DNA from: CAZCWX01 sp964502465
GTDB taxonomy: Bacteria > Desulfobacterota > Binatia > Bin18
Length of the DNA: 20,110 nucleotides
Assembly: GCA_964502465.1 (NCBI GenBank)
Contig: CAZCWX010000187.1
Span: 1 to 20,110 of the forward strand
Reading direction: 5' to 3'
Made by a program: the position numbers and the translations under genes. This document shows positions 1 through 7,233 of the stretch, in pieces; positions within the stretch are counted from its first letter, which is position 1, and each line of letters begins with the position of its first letter. Under the pieces are notes generated by a model. The model had not been told where the DNA came from, did not search any database, and was given only the letters and a program-made list of their open reading frames with translations.

Positions 1-704
1 TGGACATTAACACCAGCACGATGATTGTTGAGGCGGTGTTGCAGGCGCTGCTCGCACGTGAGCGCACAGGGAAAGGACAACACATTGAAATCGAAATGTT
101 AGCCGCGGCGCTCTCGCTCCAAACTAGCCGTGTCGCCGAATACTTTGCCACCAATGAACAACCAAAGCCAATGGGCAGTGCAGTCACGACGACTGTTCCG
201 CACCAAGCGTTTTTGTGTGAAGACAAAAAATATATTGCGGTTGGCGTAGTCAAAGAGGATCAATGGCCGCGATTCTGCCGGGCGGTCAAACTGGAAGAAT
301 TGCAAAACGATCCACGATTTGTGACCAATCCGCAACGAGTCGAGCATCGTGCTGAACTGATCCCCCTGCTCGAAGAGCGTTTCCGTACAAAGCCGGCGGC
401 ATGGTGGACTATCCGTCTGACCAAGGAGCAGGTTCCGAACAGCCGCATCATGGACTTTGAGGCGCTCCGCTATCATCCTCAAATTGTCCAAAACCAGTTC
501 ATGGTCGATCTTGAGACTCTGCACTGGGGCACGTTGAGTGTCGATGGTTTACCCTGGAAGTTTAGCAAGACTCCAGCTGGACCAATCCGTCCCGGCGGGC
601 TGAAGGGGGAACATACGGAAGAGGTGTTGCGGGAGTTGGGGATTGTTGAAAGAACAAGCGATCAGCATTCAGCACTCAGCGGTCAGCCGAACAAGGCACA
701 ATAA
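1..704 (+). CDS. Class III CoA-transferase (CaiB/BaiF family), 5'-truncated by window edge
   Basis: The frame is open from base 3 to the TAA at 702-704, so about 233 residues of the C-terminal part are visible and the true start lies outside the window. The family moves CoA between carboxylic acids in the cytoplasm. The visible part has the family's helical segment with RTGKGQHIEIEM, equivalent to RTGEGQRVAVSL in the next gene. It then shows the small-domain pattern of a W..F cluster, a DPRF motif, and the PxGPIRPGG...HTEEVLRELG ending typical of the family. The catalytic Asp is upstream of the window. The last 15 or so residues (SDQHSALSGQPNKAQ) are encoded by an inverted-repeat element at 657-761 and look added to the natural ending. 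A second CoA-transferase follows in the same direction. The substrate cannot be told from sequence. Confidence 0.9.
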   Translation, partial: DINTSTMIVEAVLQALLARERTGKGQHIEIEMLAAALSLQTSRVAEYFATNEQPKPMGSAVTTTVPHQAFLCEDKKYIAVGVVKEDQWPRFCRAVKLEELQNDPRFVTNPQRVEHRAELIPLLEERFRTKPAAWWTIRLTKEQVPNSRIMDFEALRYHPQIVQNQFMVDLETLHWGTLSVDGLPWKFSKTPAGPIRPGGLKGEHTEEVLRELGIVERTSDQHSALSGQPNKAQ

Positions 705-761
705 AGGGGTTCTTTCCTTGAATTGTTTTTGCTGAAAGCTGACTGCTGATAGCTGATTGCT
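657..761. repeat. Imperfect inverted-repeat element with AGC/GCT-rich arms
   Basis: The left arm at 657-687 and the right arm at 731-761 are 31 nt each and pair at about 25 of 31 positions by eye. Each arm is built from short TCAGC units (GCTGA on the other arm), separated by a 43-nt spacer. The element covers the end of the first CoA-transferase, including its stop codon, and stops just before the Shine-Dalgarno of the next gene. I know such TCAGC-rich inverted repeats as interspersed elements in uncultured bacterial genomes, but copy number cannot be judged here. It could fold into a long RNA hairpin between the two genes. Confidence 0.65.
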
Positions 762-775
762 GCTTCGAGGTGAAC

Positions 776-1978
776 ATGCCTGGTGCACTGTCTGGATTTA
801 CCGTCATTGATCTCACCCAGGGCCTCTGCGGCCCATTTTGTTCCATGCGTCTCGGTGATGCCGGTGCAGAGATTATCAAAATCGAACCGCTCACTGGCGA
901 TGCAGCGCGGGCGATGGGACCACCATTCATTGGCAATGAGAGTGCCGTATTTCTGAGCCTGAACCGCAACAAGAAAAGTCTGGCGCTCGATATATCCACC
1001 ACTGAAGGGCAGGATATTGTCCGGCAGCTTGCCGCACAGGCCGACGTTGTTCTCGAAGATCTCGGGCCGGGTGAAGCTGAAAAGCTAGGTCTCGGCTACG
1101 AGGATCTGCAGAAATTGAATCCGCGGCTGGTGTCTTGCGCTATTAGTGCTTTCGGAGAAGAAGGACCACTGCGAGATCTCCCGGGGGCTGAACTTGTCAT
1201 TCAAGTGATGGCGGATTACACCAATTCACTCGGTCGGATTGGCGAACCTCCGGTCCGTCTTGGCACTGATGTGGCTAGCCTCAATACTGGCATCTTTGCC
1301 TCACAAGCAATCACTGCCGCGCTCTTTCATCGCGCCCGCACCGGAGAAGGTCAGCGCGTGGCAGTCAGCCTGTTGGGTACACTGCTGCATATGCGTGGCA
1401 TTATGTGGACAGCAATGACTGATCCTGACGATTGGTACGGGTTTCATCTCGACAATTATACGAAGCCACCAGATGAGGGATACAAAACCAAAACTGGCCG
1501 GGTCTATTTTGGCTTGCGACGGGGGAGCACGGAGGATTGGGACCGACTGATGCTCTCTTTGGGATTAGAGGAGTATATTAATGACCCTCGCTTTGCCGGC
1601 TTCGGTCGAGACGCAACCAGCATCGGTCGCTATGCTGCCGAAGTGAAACCCATCTGGGAACAAGGGTTCAAAGAGATGACGAACGAGGAGGCCATTCGGC
1701 TCATCCACGAATTTCACGGGGATGCGGTACCGTTCACCGACTATCCGACGGTGTTTGCTCACCCGCAAGTTCAGGCACTGAACATTGTCCAAGAAATTGA
1801 CCATCCAACGGTGGGACCGCTCAAGGCGATTAGACCAGTGTGGCGTTTTTCCGACACAGCGACAAAGATCCAAAGTCCACCGCCTACTCTAGGTCAGCAT
1901 ACGCAGGAGGTGCTTACCAGGGTAGAGTTCAGTCCCGAAGAAATCGCTCGACTCAGAGAGCGCGGGATTGTCGGCTAA
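776..1978 (+). CDS. Class III CoA-transferase (CaiB/BaiF family), full length
   Basis: This 400-residue cytoplasmic protein has the usual length for the family, which transfers CoA through a covalent aspartyl-CoA intermediate. The N-terminal nucleotide-like fold shows VIDLTQGLCGPFCSMRLGDAGAEIIKIE (residues 10-37), and SLNRNKKSLALD follows at 61-72. The likely catalytic Asp is D165 in GTDVASLNTG. The C-terminal HTQEVL...L ending is also family-typical. ATG 776 is preferred over GTG 770 because the GAGG at 766-769 is well spaced for 776. It lies about 70 bp after another CoA-transferase and is probably co-transcribed with it. The two are diverged paralogues, so they may form a heteromer or act on different acids. 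Candidates include formyl-CoA, carnitine or aromatic-acid CoA-transferases; the sequence does not decide. Confidence 0.92.
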   Translation: MPGALSGFTVIDLTQGLCGPFCSMRLGDAGAEIIKIEPLTGDAARAMGPPFIGNESAVFLSLNRNKKSLALDISTTEGQDIVRQLAAQADVVLEDLGPGEAEKLGLGYEDLQKLNPRLVSCAISAFGEEGPLRDLPGAELVIQVMADYTNSLGRIGEPPVRLGTDVASLNTGIFASQAITAALFHRARTGEGQRVAVSLLGTLLHMRGIMWTAMTDPDDWYGFHLDNYTKPPDEGYKTKTGRVYFGLRRGSTEDWDRLMLSLGLEEYINDPRFAGFGRDATSIGRYAAEVKPIWEQGFKEMTNEEAIRLIHEFHGDAVPFTDYPTVFAHPQVQALNIVQEIDHPTVGPLKAIRPVWRFSDTATKIQSPPPTLGQHTQEVLTRVEFSPEEIARLRERGIVG

Positions 1979-1982
1979 GTGA

Positions 1983-2145
1983 CTATCCGAAAAACCCTCT
2001 TAAGAGTATATCCGGGGATAAAAATCCCCCCGTCAGCCGCTCCGCGTCTGTCGGCCCCCTTTACCAAAGGGGGCAGCGAAGGCGCAGCCGAGCGGGGGAT
2101 TTGTGCAGCATAGCGGAGCAAGAGGATTAAGAGTTGTTCGGATAG
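1983..2145. repeat. MITE-like element with nested inverted repeats between convergent genes
   Basis: The ends at 1983-2003 and 2127-2145 are imperfect terminal inverted repeats; both carry CTATCCGAA at the outer edge and CTCTTAA at the inner edge. Inside, AAATCCCCC (near 2022-2030) pairs with GGGGGATTT (2094-2102). CCCCCTTT at 2055-2062 pairs with AAAGGGGG at 2066-2073 across a 3-nt loop. No transposase is encoded. The element fills almost the whole gap between the CoA-transferase stop (1978) and the GH13 stop (2149). It may therefore act as a bidirectional transcription barrier, though there is no clear T-tract. The class of short non-autonomous elements with AAATCCCCC/GGGGGATTT cores is widespread in bacteria; assignment to a family is inference. 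Confidence 0.75.
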
Positions 2146-2148
2146 GCT

Positions 2149-4095
2149 CTAAGGATAATTGGTGAGCACCAGCACTTCTGCAGCACTGATATTGCGGATC
2201 TCGACGTAAGCCGTCCCCGCTGCTGTTTTCTGAATTGGCACGCTCGAGCCAACTGGATGTGACCCGGTATATCCAGCCGGGTTTGCTGCCTCGCTGGTGT
2301 TGAGAATGACCGTCATGGCGCTGCCAGAGGAATTGAGGTCGGCATCGACAATAATATCCGCGCCGCGGGCATCCGTCCTATGGGAATTCAGCACGCACAG
2401 CGCTTCTTCGTCGTCGAGAATGCGTGACCAGGCGACAATTTCACCAGGACCATACAGATCAAACGGTTGCCCAAGAAAAGCAGTGGGCCGCAGGTATTGT
2501 CGTCCGTAGCGGAGAACGGGGTATCGCTTCCGCAGCGCTGCCAGCGCGGCAATGCGGAGGTAGGCAGGATGAAGCGGGTCAAAACAATGATGACCTGCCG
2601 TACCAAACGGACCGAAGCCAGGAAGATCAAGGTCCAGGCTCGCAGGTGGTGCGTGTAACCCGCTGCGTCCGTCCTTGCGGGGGTGCTCAGGGCCAAACAT
2701 CGCCTCGCGGAGGTACAGATCCGACCCCTTCCATCCCGGTAGCCATTGTCTCTCTGACGATTCAGGGCCAGCGAAGGCTTGCTCGGTACCGTAATAGATA
2801 CACGGAACGCCTAACGTGAAGAGTTGTAACGCTACCCCTGCGACGACCTGATGTTCCGAGGGAGCCTCGCTGGAAAAACGGATTTTCTCGCCAAAAACAT
2901 GATCGTGGTCGTCCAGGATGGAGACGTGGCGGTGGCCGAGATTGCGATGGGACCCCATGATGGCATTACCGGGATCGAAGCCACTAAAGTACACAATTGG
3001 CTGTTCCAGACCTTTCGCCACGCCCCTCAGGTGCAGGCGCATTTCGCCAATATCTAATGTGGCATTTAAGTTTCGTTCGAGGACATCAAGATAGCGGTCC
3101 TGGTTGTAGTCGCCACCGGCAATCTCACCGACTAAGAAGAAGTCGTTTTTCCCGAGGTTCGCAGCGAACTCTTTGACTGTGCCGCAAAAATTCCGCGCCT
3201 CCTCTGTAGAGACATGCTTCAGCGTGTCGATGCGGAAGCCATCACAATCTGTTAAGGCAATCCAATACTTGTAACAGCGGGCCAAGTCGTTCAAGAGTCC
3301 TGAAGCGGGAAGATGGAAGTCCCGCAGATCCTCAAAATCGCTGCGCTTATGCTCAGCGTCGGGCGCGTCGATATCACCGGCGCCCAGGTCGCCTCTGCCC
3401 GCCCGGGTATACTGTTCTTCATGCTGTAACTCGACGGGCCACACGCCGTCTTCATTGCCGTGAATCGTTTCCAGGCGTTGGCCTTGATCTCCACGCCAGG
3501 TGCCGAATGGATACCGCCCTGGGGTGTAGACTGGTTTGAACTCTCCACCTGGAGTGTCAGTTGGGTATAACCAGTTCGCACCTGAATGATTGAAAATAAT
3601 ATCGAGAAGAATGCGGAGACCTTCTGCGTGTGCGGCAGCGACCAGAGCCACCAGATCGTGTCGGTCACCAAAACGCGGGTCAACGTCGAGAAAATCTTGA
3701 ATACCGTAACCATGATAGGTGTTAAGGTGCCCACGCTGCTTAAAGATAGGACCGATCCACAGTGTGGTAACGCCCAGGTTTTTGAGATAGCCGATCTTCG
3801 ACTGGATCCCGCGGAGCATCCCTCCTTGCCAGCGCTCAGCGCCTGCCTGTGCCCAACGGTCCCAACGCCAGGAATCACCGTTCGGTAGGGATGGGCGTGC
3901 AGCCGCAAGATGGTGGCGGTCTAACAGCGGGCGGGTCCCTTCCTGACCATCGCTGAAGCGGTCTGGGAGCAGGAAATAGAGGACCTCGTCTCGCCAGTCT
4001 GCTGGAGAGGGGTAGTACCGTTGGCGTCTCGGCAAGGAAGTGCTGCGGACGCTTACCGGTCTGTTCTGACTGAGCAGAGTCTCTGTACCTGCCAT
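2149..4095 (-). CDS. Glycoside hydrolase family 13 (alpha-amylase-type) enzyme
   Basis: A 648-residue retaining alpha-glucan hydrolase or transglycosidase. The four classical GH13 regions are readable: region I DIIFNH (165-170), region II GFRID with nucleophile D290, region III FLVGEI with acid/base E324, and region IV LDDHD with H397 and D398. All catalytic residues are intact. The barrel begins near residue 90 (WQGG...KIGYLKNLGVTTLWIGPIF) with the family motif YHGYGIQDF after it. A beta-sandwich C-terminal domain probably covers residues 540-648. No signal peptide is seen, so it is probably cytoplasmic and may act on glycogen-derived or imported maltodextrin. AGAGGAG lies 8 nt before the ATG. 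It starts 23 bp after the alpha/beta-hydrolase stop, suggesting one operon. Exact specificity (alpha-amylase, cyclomaltodextrinase, trehalose-related) is not decided. Confidence 0.9.
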   Translation of the reverse strand: MAGTETLLSQNRPVSVRSTSLPRRQRYYPSPADWRDEVLYFLLPDRFSDGQEGTRPLLDRHHLAAARPSLPNGDSWRWDRWAQAGAERWQGGMLRGIQSKIGYLKNLGVTTLWIGPIFKQRGHLNTYHGYGIQDFLDVDPRFGDRHDLVALVAAAHAEGLRILLDIIFNHSGANWLYPTDTPGGEFKPVYTPGRYPFGTWRGDQGQRLETIHGNEDGVWPVELQHEEQYTRAGRGDLGAGDIDAPDAEHKRSDFEDLRDFHLPASGLLNDLARCYKYWIALTDCDGFRIDTLKHVSTEEARNFCGTVKEFAANLGKNDFFLVGEIAGGDYNQDRYLDVLERNLNATLDIGEMRLHLRGVAKGLEQPIVYFSGFDPGNAIMGSHRNLGHRHVSILDDHDHVFGEKIRFSSEAPSEHQVVAGVALQLFTLGVPCIYYGTEQAFAGPESSERQWLPGWKGSDLYLREAMFGPEHPRKDGRSGLHAPPASLDLDLPGFGPFGTAGHHCFDPLHPAYLRIAALAALRKRYPVLRYGRQYLRPTAFLGQPFDLYGPGEIVAWSRILDDEEALCVLNSHRTDARGADIIVDADLNSSGSAMTVILNTSEAANPAGYTGSHPVGSSVPIQKTAAGTAYVEIRNISAAEVLVLTNYP

Positions 4096-4118
4096 GCGTG
4101 ATACTCCTCTGTATGCCT

Positions 4119-4889
4119 CTACTCAAAAACAGAGAGAAAGTCCAACACAATTTTGCCGAATGCTTGCGGCGCTTCGGCGTGCACCCAATGTCCGACGTGC
4201 GGGAGCGTGATCGTCTGAGCTTGGGGGAATAGGGTGCCGATGGCTGAAACGTCCTCGTCTCGGATGTAATGGGAGTTGCCACCGCGAATAAACAGCGTGG
4301 GCTTGGCGAACTGACGGTGGGTCGCAATTCCCTTGAGGATTTCGTCATAATTGTTGGAGATGCCATCGAGATTGATGCGCCATCTGAAGGTTCCGGACGT
4401 GTCGCGCTGCAGGTTTTTCAGCAAAAATTGTCGTACCGCTAATGCGGGGATGGTCTGGGCAAGCTTTGCGTCAGCTTCCTGGCGAGAACGAAGGGCTGTC
4501 ACGTCCAAAGTGTACAACGCTGCGAAGATGTCGTCGTATCCGGGAAGATATGCTTTGGGGGCGATGTCCACCACGACCAGTTTGTTGACCATGTCTGGAT
4601 AGGTGACAGCAAACTGCATCGCCGTTTTCCCACCCATCGAGTGCCCCAGAAGGTGGGCAGAGGGAAGATTTTGCTGATACAAGAACTGTTTCACGTCCTC
4701 TGCCATGGCTTGATACGTAAAAACATTGCTGTGTGGAGACCGGCCATGGTTACGCTGGTCGATGGCGAAGACAGTGAAAGACTGACTCCAGGTCTTGCTC
4801 AGGGTCCGCCAGTTATCGAGTGAGCCAAAGAGCCCGTGCAAAATGATCAGCGGAGCCCCTGCTCCAGAGCGTTCGAAATGGACCTGCAT
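4119..4889 (-). CDS. Alpha/beta-hydrolase, YbfF-like esterase
   Basis: A 256-residue single-domain alpha/beta-hydrolase. The oxyanion-hole motif HGLFGS is at 18-23, and the nucleophile elbow GHSMGG at 82-87 gives Ser84. VVVDIAP at 105-111 carries Asp108, the likely acid by analogy with E. coli YbfF. The catalytic His is H234 in GHWVHAE. The segment DQRNHGRSPHS is very typical of the YbfF group, which hydrolyses short acyl esters and acyl-CoA or malonyl-CoA in vitro. There is no signal peptide, so it is cytoplasmic. I see no strong Shine-Dalgarno before the ATG. It is the first gene of a probable two-gene unit with the GH13 gene, but a metabolic link between them is not obvious. Confidence 0.88.
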   Translation of the reverse strand: MQVHFERSGAGAPLIILHGLFGSLDNWRTLSKTWSQSFTVFAIDQRNHGRSPHSNVFTYQAMAEDVKQFLYQQNLPSAHLLGHSMGGKTAMQFAVTYPDMVNKLVVVDIAPKAYLPGYDDIFAALYTLDVTALRSRQEADAKLAQTIPALAVRQFLLKNLQRDTSGTFRWRINLDGISNNYDEILKGIATHRQFAKPTLFIRGGNSHYIRDEDVSAIGTLFPQAQTITLPHVGHWVHAEAPQAFGKIVLDFLSVFE

Positions 4890-4980
4890 GCTGTACGTTT
4901 GCCAAATAGCAAGCGGAGGGTAAATGGGGGGAAGGGCGAGGAGTCCCCGCCCTGGTGGGGAATAATGGCAAAAGGGCTGC

Positions 4981-6243
4981 TTATTTTCCCTTGCGCAACA
5001 ACTCCATCATTTCGAAGCGTCGTGGGGAAAAGTTGAGGTCAAAAGCCGGCTCATGGACAATCATTTGCGAAGCGCGATCCTGCGCGAAGTTAATCCAGGC
5101 TGCGCCGAGCGGAACCGGGAGACGGATACCATGGCTTCCTGGAGCGAAGTCGGGGTTGCCGTGGATAATCAGGGAAAGGCGCAGGACGGTTCCCTGTGCA
5201 TCGTAGCTGATGATGCAGAACGGAGTATAGGTTTGGGCGTCGAGATAGAAGACCCGCTTGCTGTACGGGTGCGTTTCTTTGGGAGTGGACTCCAGCACGA
5301 CAACCCGACGCAGTTCCCACGGCACGTTCGGATACCAGTTGTTTTTGCCGCTAAACGTGAGGTGGTCAGCTTGGAGAAAGCCAGGGACCAGCATCACCTG
5401 CTCGCCCGTATACGTCCAGTCATACTCATGCAAATAGCCAGTGAAAAAGAACGGGGGTTGTTCTTCCGACAGAACGTCATAGCGTCCCCCACCCATGCGC
5501 ATGAGCATATTCACATAGCTCTTGCGTGTGCGCCGATTCTGCGGGCTATAACTCAAATCGTCATACGGTTGTTCGCCATTATCATAGTACGTCGTGATCC
5601 GGATGTTTCCTTCTTGATCGGACGGAGCCAGGGATTCGAACGAGGCTTTGAGGTACACCCCACGCGCTTCCCACTGTGGATCGTTTTCTTCTTCCCCAAC
5701 GCGGTACATGCCATACCGTACCCGCATACGACCGACATTCGAGCTATACACTGTCCCAGAGTTGTTCACTCCCTGCATGGTGCCGCGCATTTCCATGGTG
5801 TTTGGGACATCGCGGTAACGCAGGTTCCATGCCGCTTTTTCTCCGGCCCGAGGGTCAGTCGGATCAAGTGTTGGAAAGGGGCGACCACCTTGGTACTGAT
5901 CGATATGATAGCCACCGTTCAGTGCAACGCCTTGTTGGTGGGCTATGGTCGCCTCGATATACGGGGCGCGAGGAGGCAAATCGGTAGTCTCTTGCACAGT
6001 AATGGTAAAGTCCCCAGCCTGCACGAGATGGAGAATCTCCGCAGGGAGAACAGACTCGACTATTCTCCAGTTCTGTTGATCAATCGTCAGACCTGGAGTA
6101 ATGCCAGTGCGGTGGAGAGGTTCAACGCTATAAGGGTAAAAGGCTGACCGGGCGATCTCTGGGAGGCTGACTGCGGAGAAAGCCGGGGAGGCAGAGGCAA
6201 AAATTCCTATCACAGCGATAAGCCCGGAGAAATATTTTCTCAT
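4981..6243 (-). CDS. DUF1329-family exported protein
   Basis: A 420-residue protein with a Sec signal peptide (MRKYFSGLIAVIG..., cleavage probably after AFSA near residue 24) and no lipobox Cys, so it is probably periplasmic or loosely outer-membrane associated. The body matches the DUF1329 family (PF07044). It has long beta-strands rich in Tyr and Trp, NTMEMRGTMQG, an RRTRKSYVNMLMRMGG stretch, and a C-terminal FDLNFSPRRFE ending. The family has a LolB-like fold and usually sits near fatty-acid, steroid or hydrocarbon genes; the function is unproven. The start at 6243 is chosen because AGAGGAG stands at good distance and the signal peptide begins there; the longer frame adds a charged, unlikely tail. 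It is divergent from a TetR-family gene that probably controls it. Confidence 0.87.
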   Translation of the reverse strand: MRKYFSGLIAVIGIFASASPAFSAVSLPEIARSAFYPYSVEPLHRTGITPGLTIDQQNWRIVESVLPAEILHLVQAGDFTITVQETTDLPPRAPYIEATIAHQQGVALNGGYHIDQYQGGRPFPTLDPTDPRAGEKAAWNLRYRDVPNTMEMRGTMQGVNNSGTVYSSNVGRMRVRYGMYRVGEEENDPQWEARGVYLKASFESLAPSDQEGNIRITTYYDNGEQPYDDLSYSPQNRRTRKSYVNMLMRMGGGRYDVLSEEQPPFFFTGYLHEYDWTYTGEQVMLVPGFLQADHLTFSGKNNWYPNVPWELRRVVVLESTPKETHPYSKRVFYLDAQTYTPFCIISYDAQGTVLRLSLIIHGNPDFAPGSHGIRLPVPLGAAWINFAQDRASQMIVHEPAFDLNFSPRRFEMMELLRKGK

Positions 6244-6296
6244 TTTTTTATTCTCCTCTGTTTTTGGGAGGGCTCTTTTGTTTTGTGTAACCATGT

Positions 6297-6346
6297 AGTA
6301 TATTTTTGAGACTTTATAGATATCTCAAGAGTATAATTTTGAGACT
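6297..6346. promoter_or_regulatory. Divergent promoter/operator region with TTGAGAC repeats
   Basis: Between the DUF1329 and TetR-family genes, TTTTGAGACT occurs twice as a direct repeat (6304-6313 and 6337-6346, 33 bp apart). TTGAGA at 6306-6311 also forms an inverted repeat with TCTCAA at 6323-6328. TATAAT at 6332-6337 faces the regulator gene, and TATACT on the minus strand (6302-6297) faces the DUF1329 gene. Each has a TTGAGA 20 bp upstream, which is long for a sigma-70 spacer. The arrangement suits a TetR-type autoregulated operator overlapping both promoters. This is inference from symmetry only. Confidence 0.5.
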
Positions 6347-6365
6347 GGTAAGTCAAGTCAGAAAA

Positions 6366-7127
6366 ATGCGTCGCAAGGAACCCCAGAACCCGGCTGGTTT
6401 CTCCCCCAGTGATACGGAGAAAGAACCGACCGCTGCGTCGCGGCGGGAGGTAATGGAAGAGCACCTGCTAGAGGTGGCAGCTAAACGATTTGCCAGTACC
6501 GGCTACCGACAGACGACACTCGAAGAGATTGCTCGTCATGCCGGGGTCGCCAAGGCGTCGATGTATCGCTACTTCGAGAACAAGCAGGAGTTGCTGACAA
6601 AAATCTTTCTGAAAGTTGTTGGAACCTTTGCTCAGAGTATCCATCCCCTCAGGACTGCATCGCTCTCGCCTGACGAAAAGCTGCGCCGTGCTCTGCAGGA
6701 GCTACTCCGGACCATTGGCGAAAATGTGGCCCTGTTTACGGTTTTCTACAGCGAAGAAGCTGACCTCCCCCCGCGGCTGCGAGCCGAGATCTTAGACGTC
6801 CGCCAACAGTTCGTCGCTGACCTCGAAAGTATTTTGCAGGAAGGGATGATACAGGGGGTATTTCGCGAGGTGAATGCGAAATTGGTGGTCTACGCGGTCA
6901 TGGGGATGTGTGCCTGGTTGCACAAGTGGTATGTCCCAGGGGAAGAGCGTCTCGAAGACATCGCGAGCGCATTTGTTGGGCTCATCGAACGCGGCTGTCT
7001 TGCTACCCGTGGCACCGAGGGAAAGGATTGCTTAGCTGACCGATTGCGGCATGTGCAGGATGTGCTCGGCTCTCTGGCTGGGCAAGCCGAGCGATTAGAG
7101 CAGGGGAGTGGTTCGGCGCGGCGATAA
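6366..7127 (+). CDS. TetR/AcrR-family transcriptional regulator
   Basis: A 253-residue DNA-binding repressor-type protein. The TetR N-terminal helix-turn-helix spans about residues 33-80, with the textbook pattern AAKRFASTGYRQTTLEEIARHAGVAKASMYRYFENKQEL in the sequence. The rest is an all-helical ligand-binding and dimerisation domain, of the type seen in regulators of fatty-acid or acyl-CoA genes. The first 30 residues are a polar extension, and the tail after about 215 is also extra. ATG 6366 is preferred; a longer frame from a TTG at 6306 would run through the putative operator. The Shine-Dalgarno is weak. It is divergent from the DUF1329 gene, its most likely target. The ligand is unknown. 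Confidence 0.9.
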   Translation: MRRKEPQNPAGFSPSDTEKEPTAASRREVMEEHLLEVAAKRFASTGYRQTTLEEIARHAGVAKASMYRYFENKQELLTKIFLKVVGTFAQSIHPLRTASLSPDEKLRRALQELLRTIGENVALFTVFYSEEADLPPRLRAEILDVRQQFVADLESILQEGMIQGVFREVNAKLVVYAVMGMCAWLHKWYVPGEERLEDIASAFVGLIERGCLATRGTEGKDCLADRLRHVQDVLGSLAGQAERLEQGSGSARR

Positions 7128-7157
7128 GGAGACGGGCAAAAACAGCTTGAGCAATGC

Positions 7158-7216
7158 TTGTAGTGCAGGCGTCCTCGCCTGCCTGGCTCGGTGCAGGCTA
7201 AAGGCCCGCACCACAA
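7158..7216. repeat. Double-hairpin repeat between convergent genes
   Basis: TTGTAGTGC at 7158-7166 and GCACCACAA at 7208-7216 form near-perfect outer inverted repeats (8 of 9). Inside are two further hairpins: GCAGGCG/CGCCTGC at 7165-7182 with a 4-nt loop, and GTGCAGGC against GCCCGCAC (7 of 8) near 7191-7211. The element lies between the tetR-type gene (+) and the 195-aa gene (minus), where it could stop transcripts from both sides. Related GCAGGCG...CGCCTGC repeats are common interspersed sequences in environmental genomes. There is no T-tract. Confidence 0.65.
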
Positions 7217-7233
7217 TATGAAATTGGCCTTTG

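Noticed and set aside
1983..2145. CRISPR or tandem array
   Set aside because: The repeats are inverted and nested, not direct repeats with unique spacers; no CRISPR-like spacing exists anywhere in the window.
3291..3908. 205-codon minus-strand frame inside the GH13 gene
   Set aside because: All GH13 catalytic motifs lie in the other minus frame without interruption, so this is an out-of-frame shadow.
4934..4952. GGGCG/CGCCC inverted repeat between the DUF1329 and alpha/beta-hydrolase genes as a terminator
   Set aside because: The stem is only 5 bp with a long loop and no T-tract; too weak to annotate.
5053..6147. 364-codon + strand open frame antisense to the DUF1329 gene
   Set aside because: It lacks a signal peptide, domain or ribosome binding site, while the opposite strand encodes a full exported DUF1329 protein with a good start. 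It is a shadow frame.
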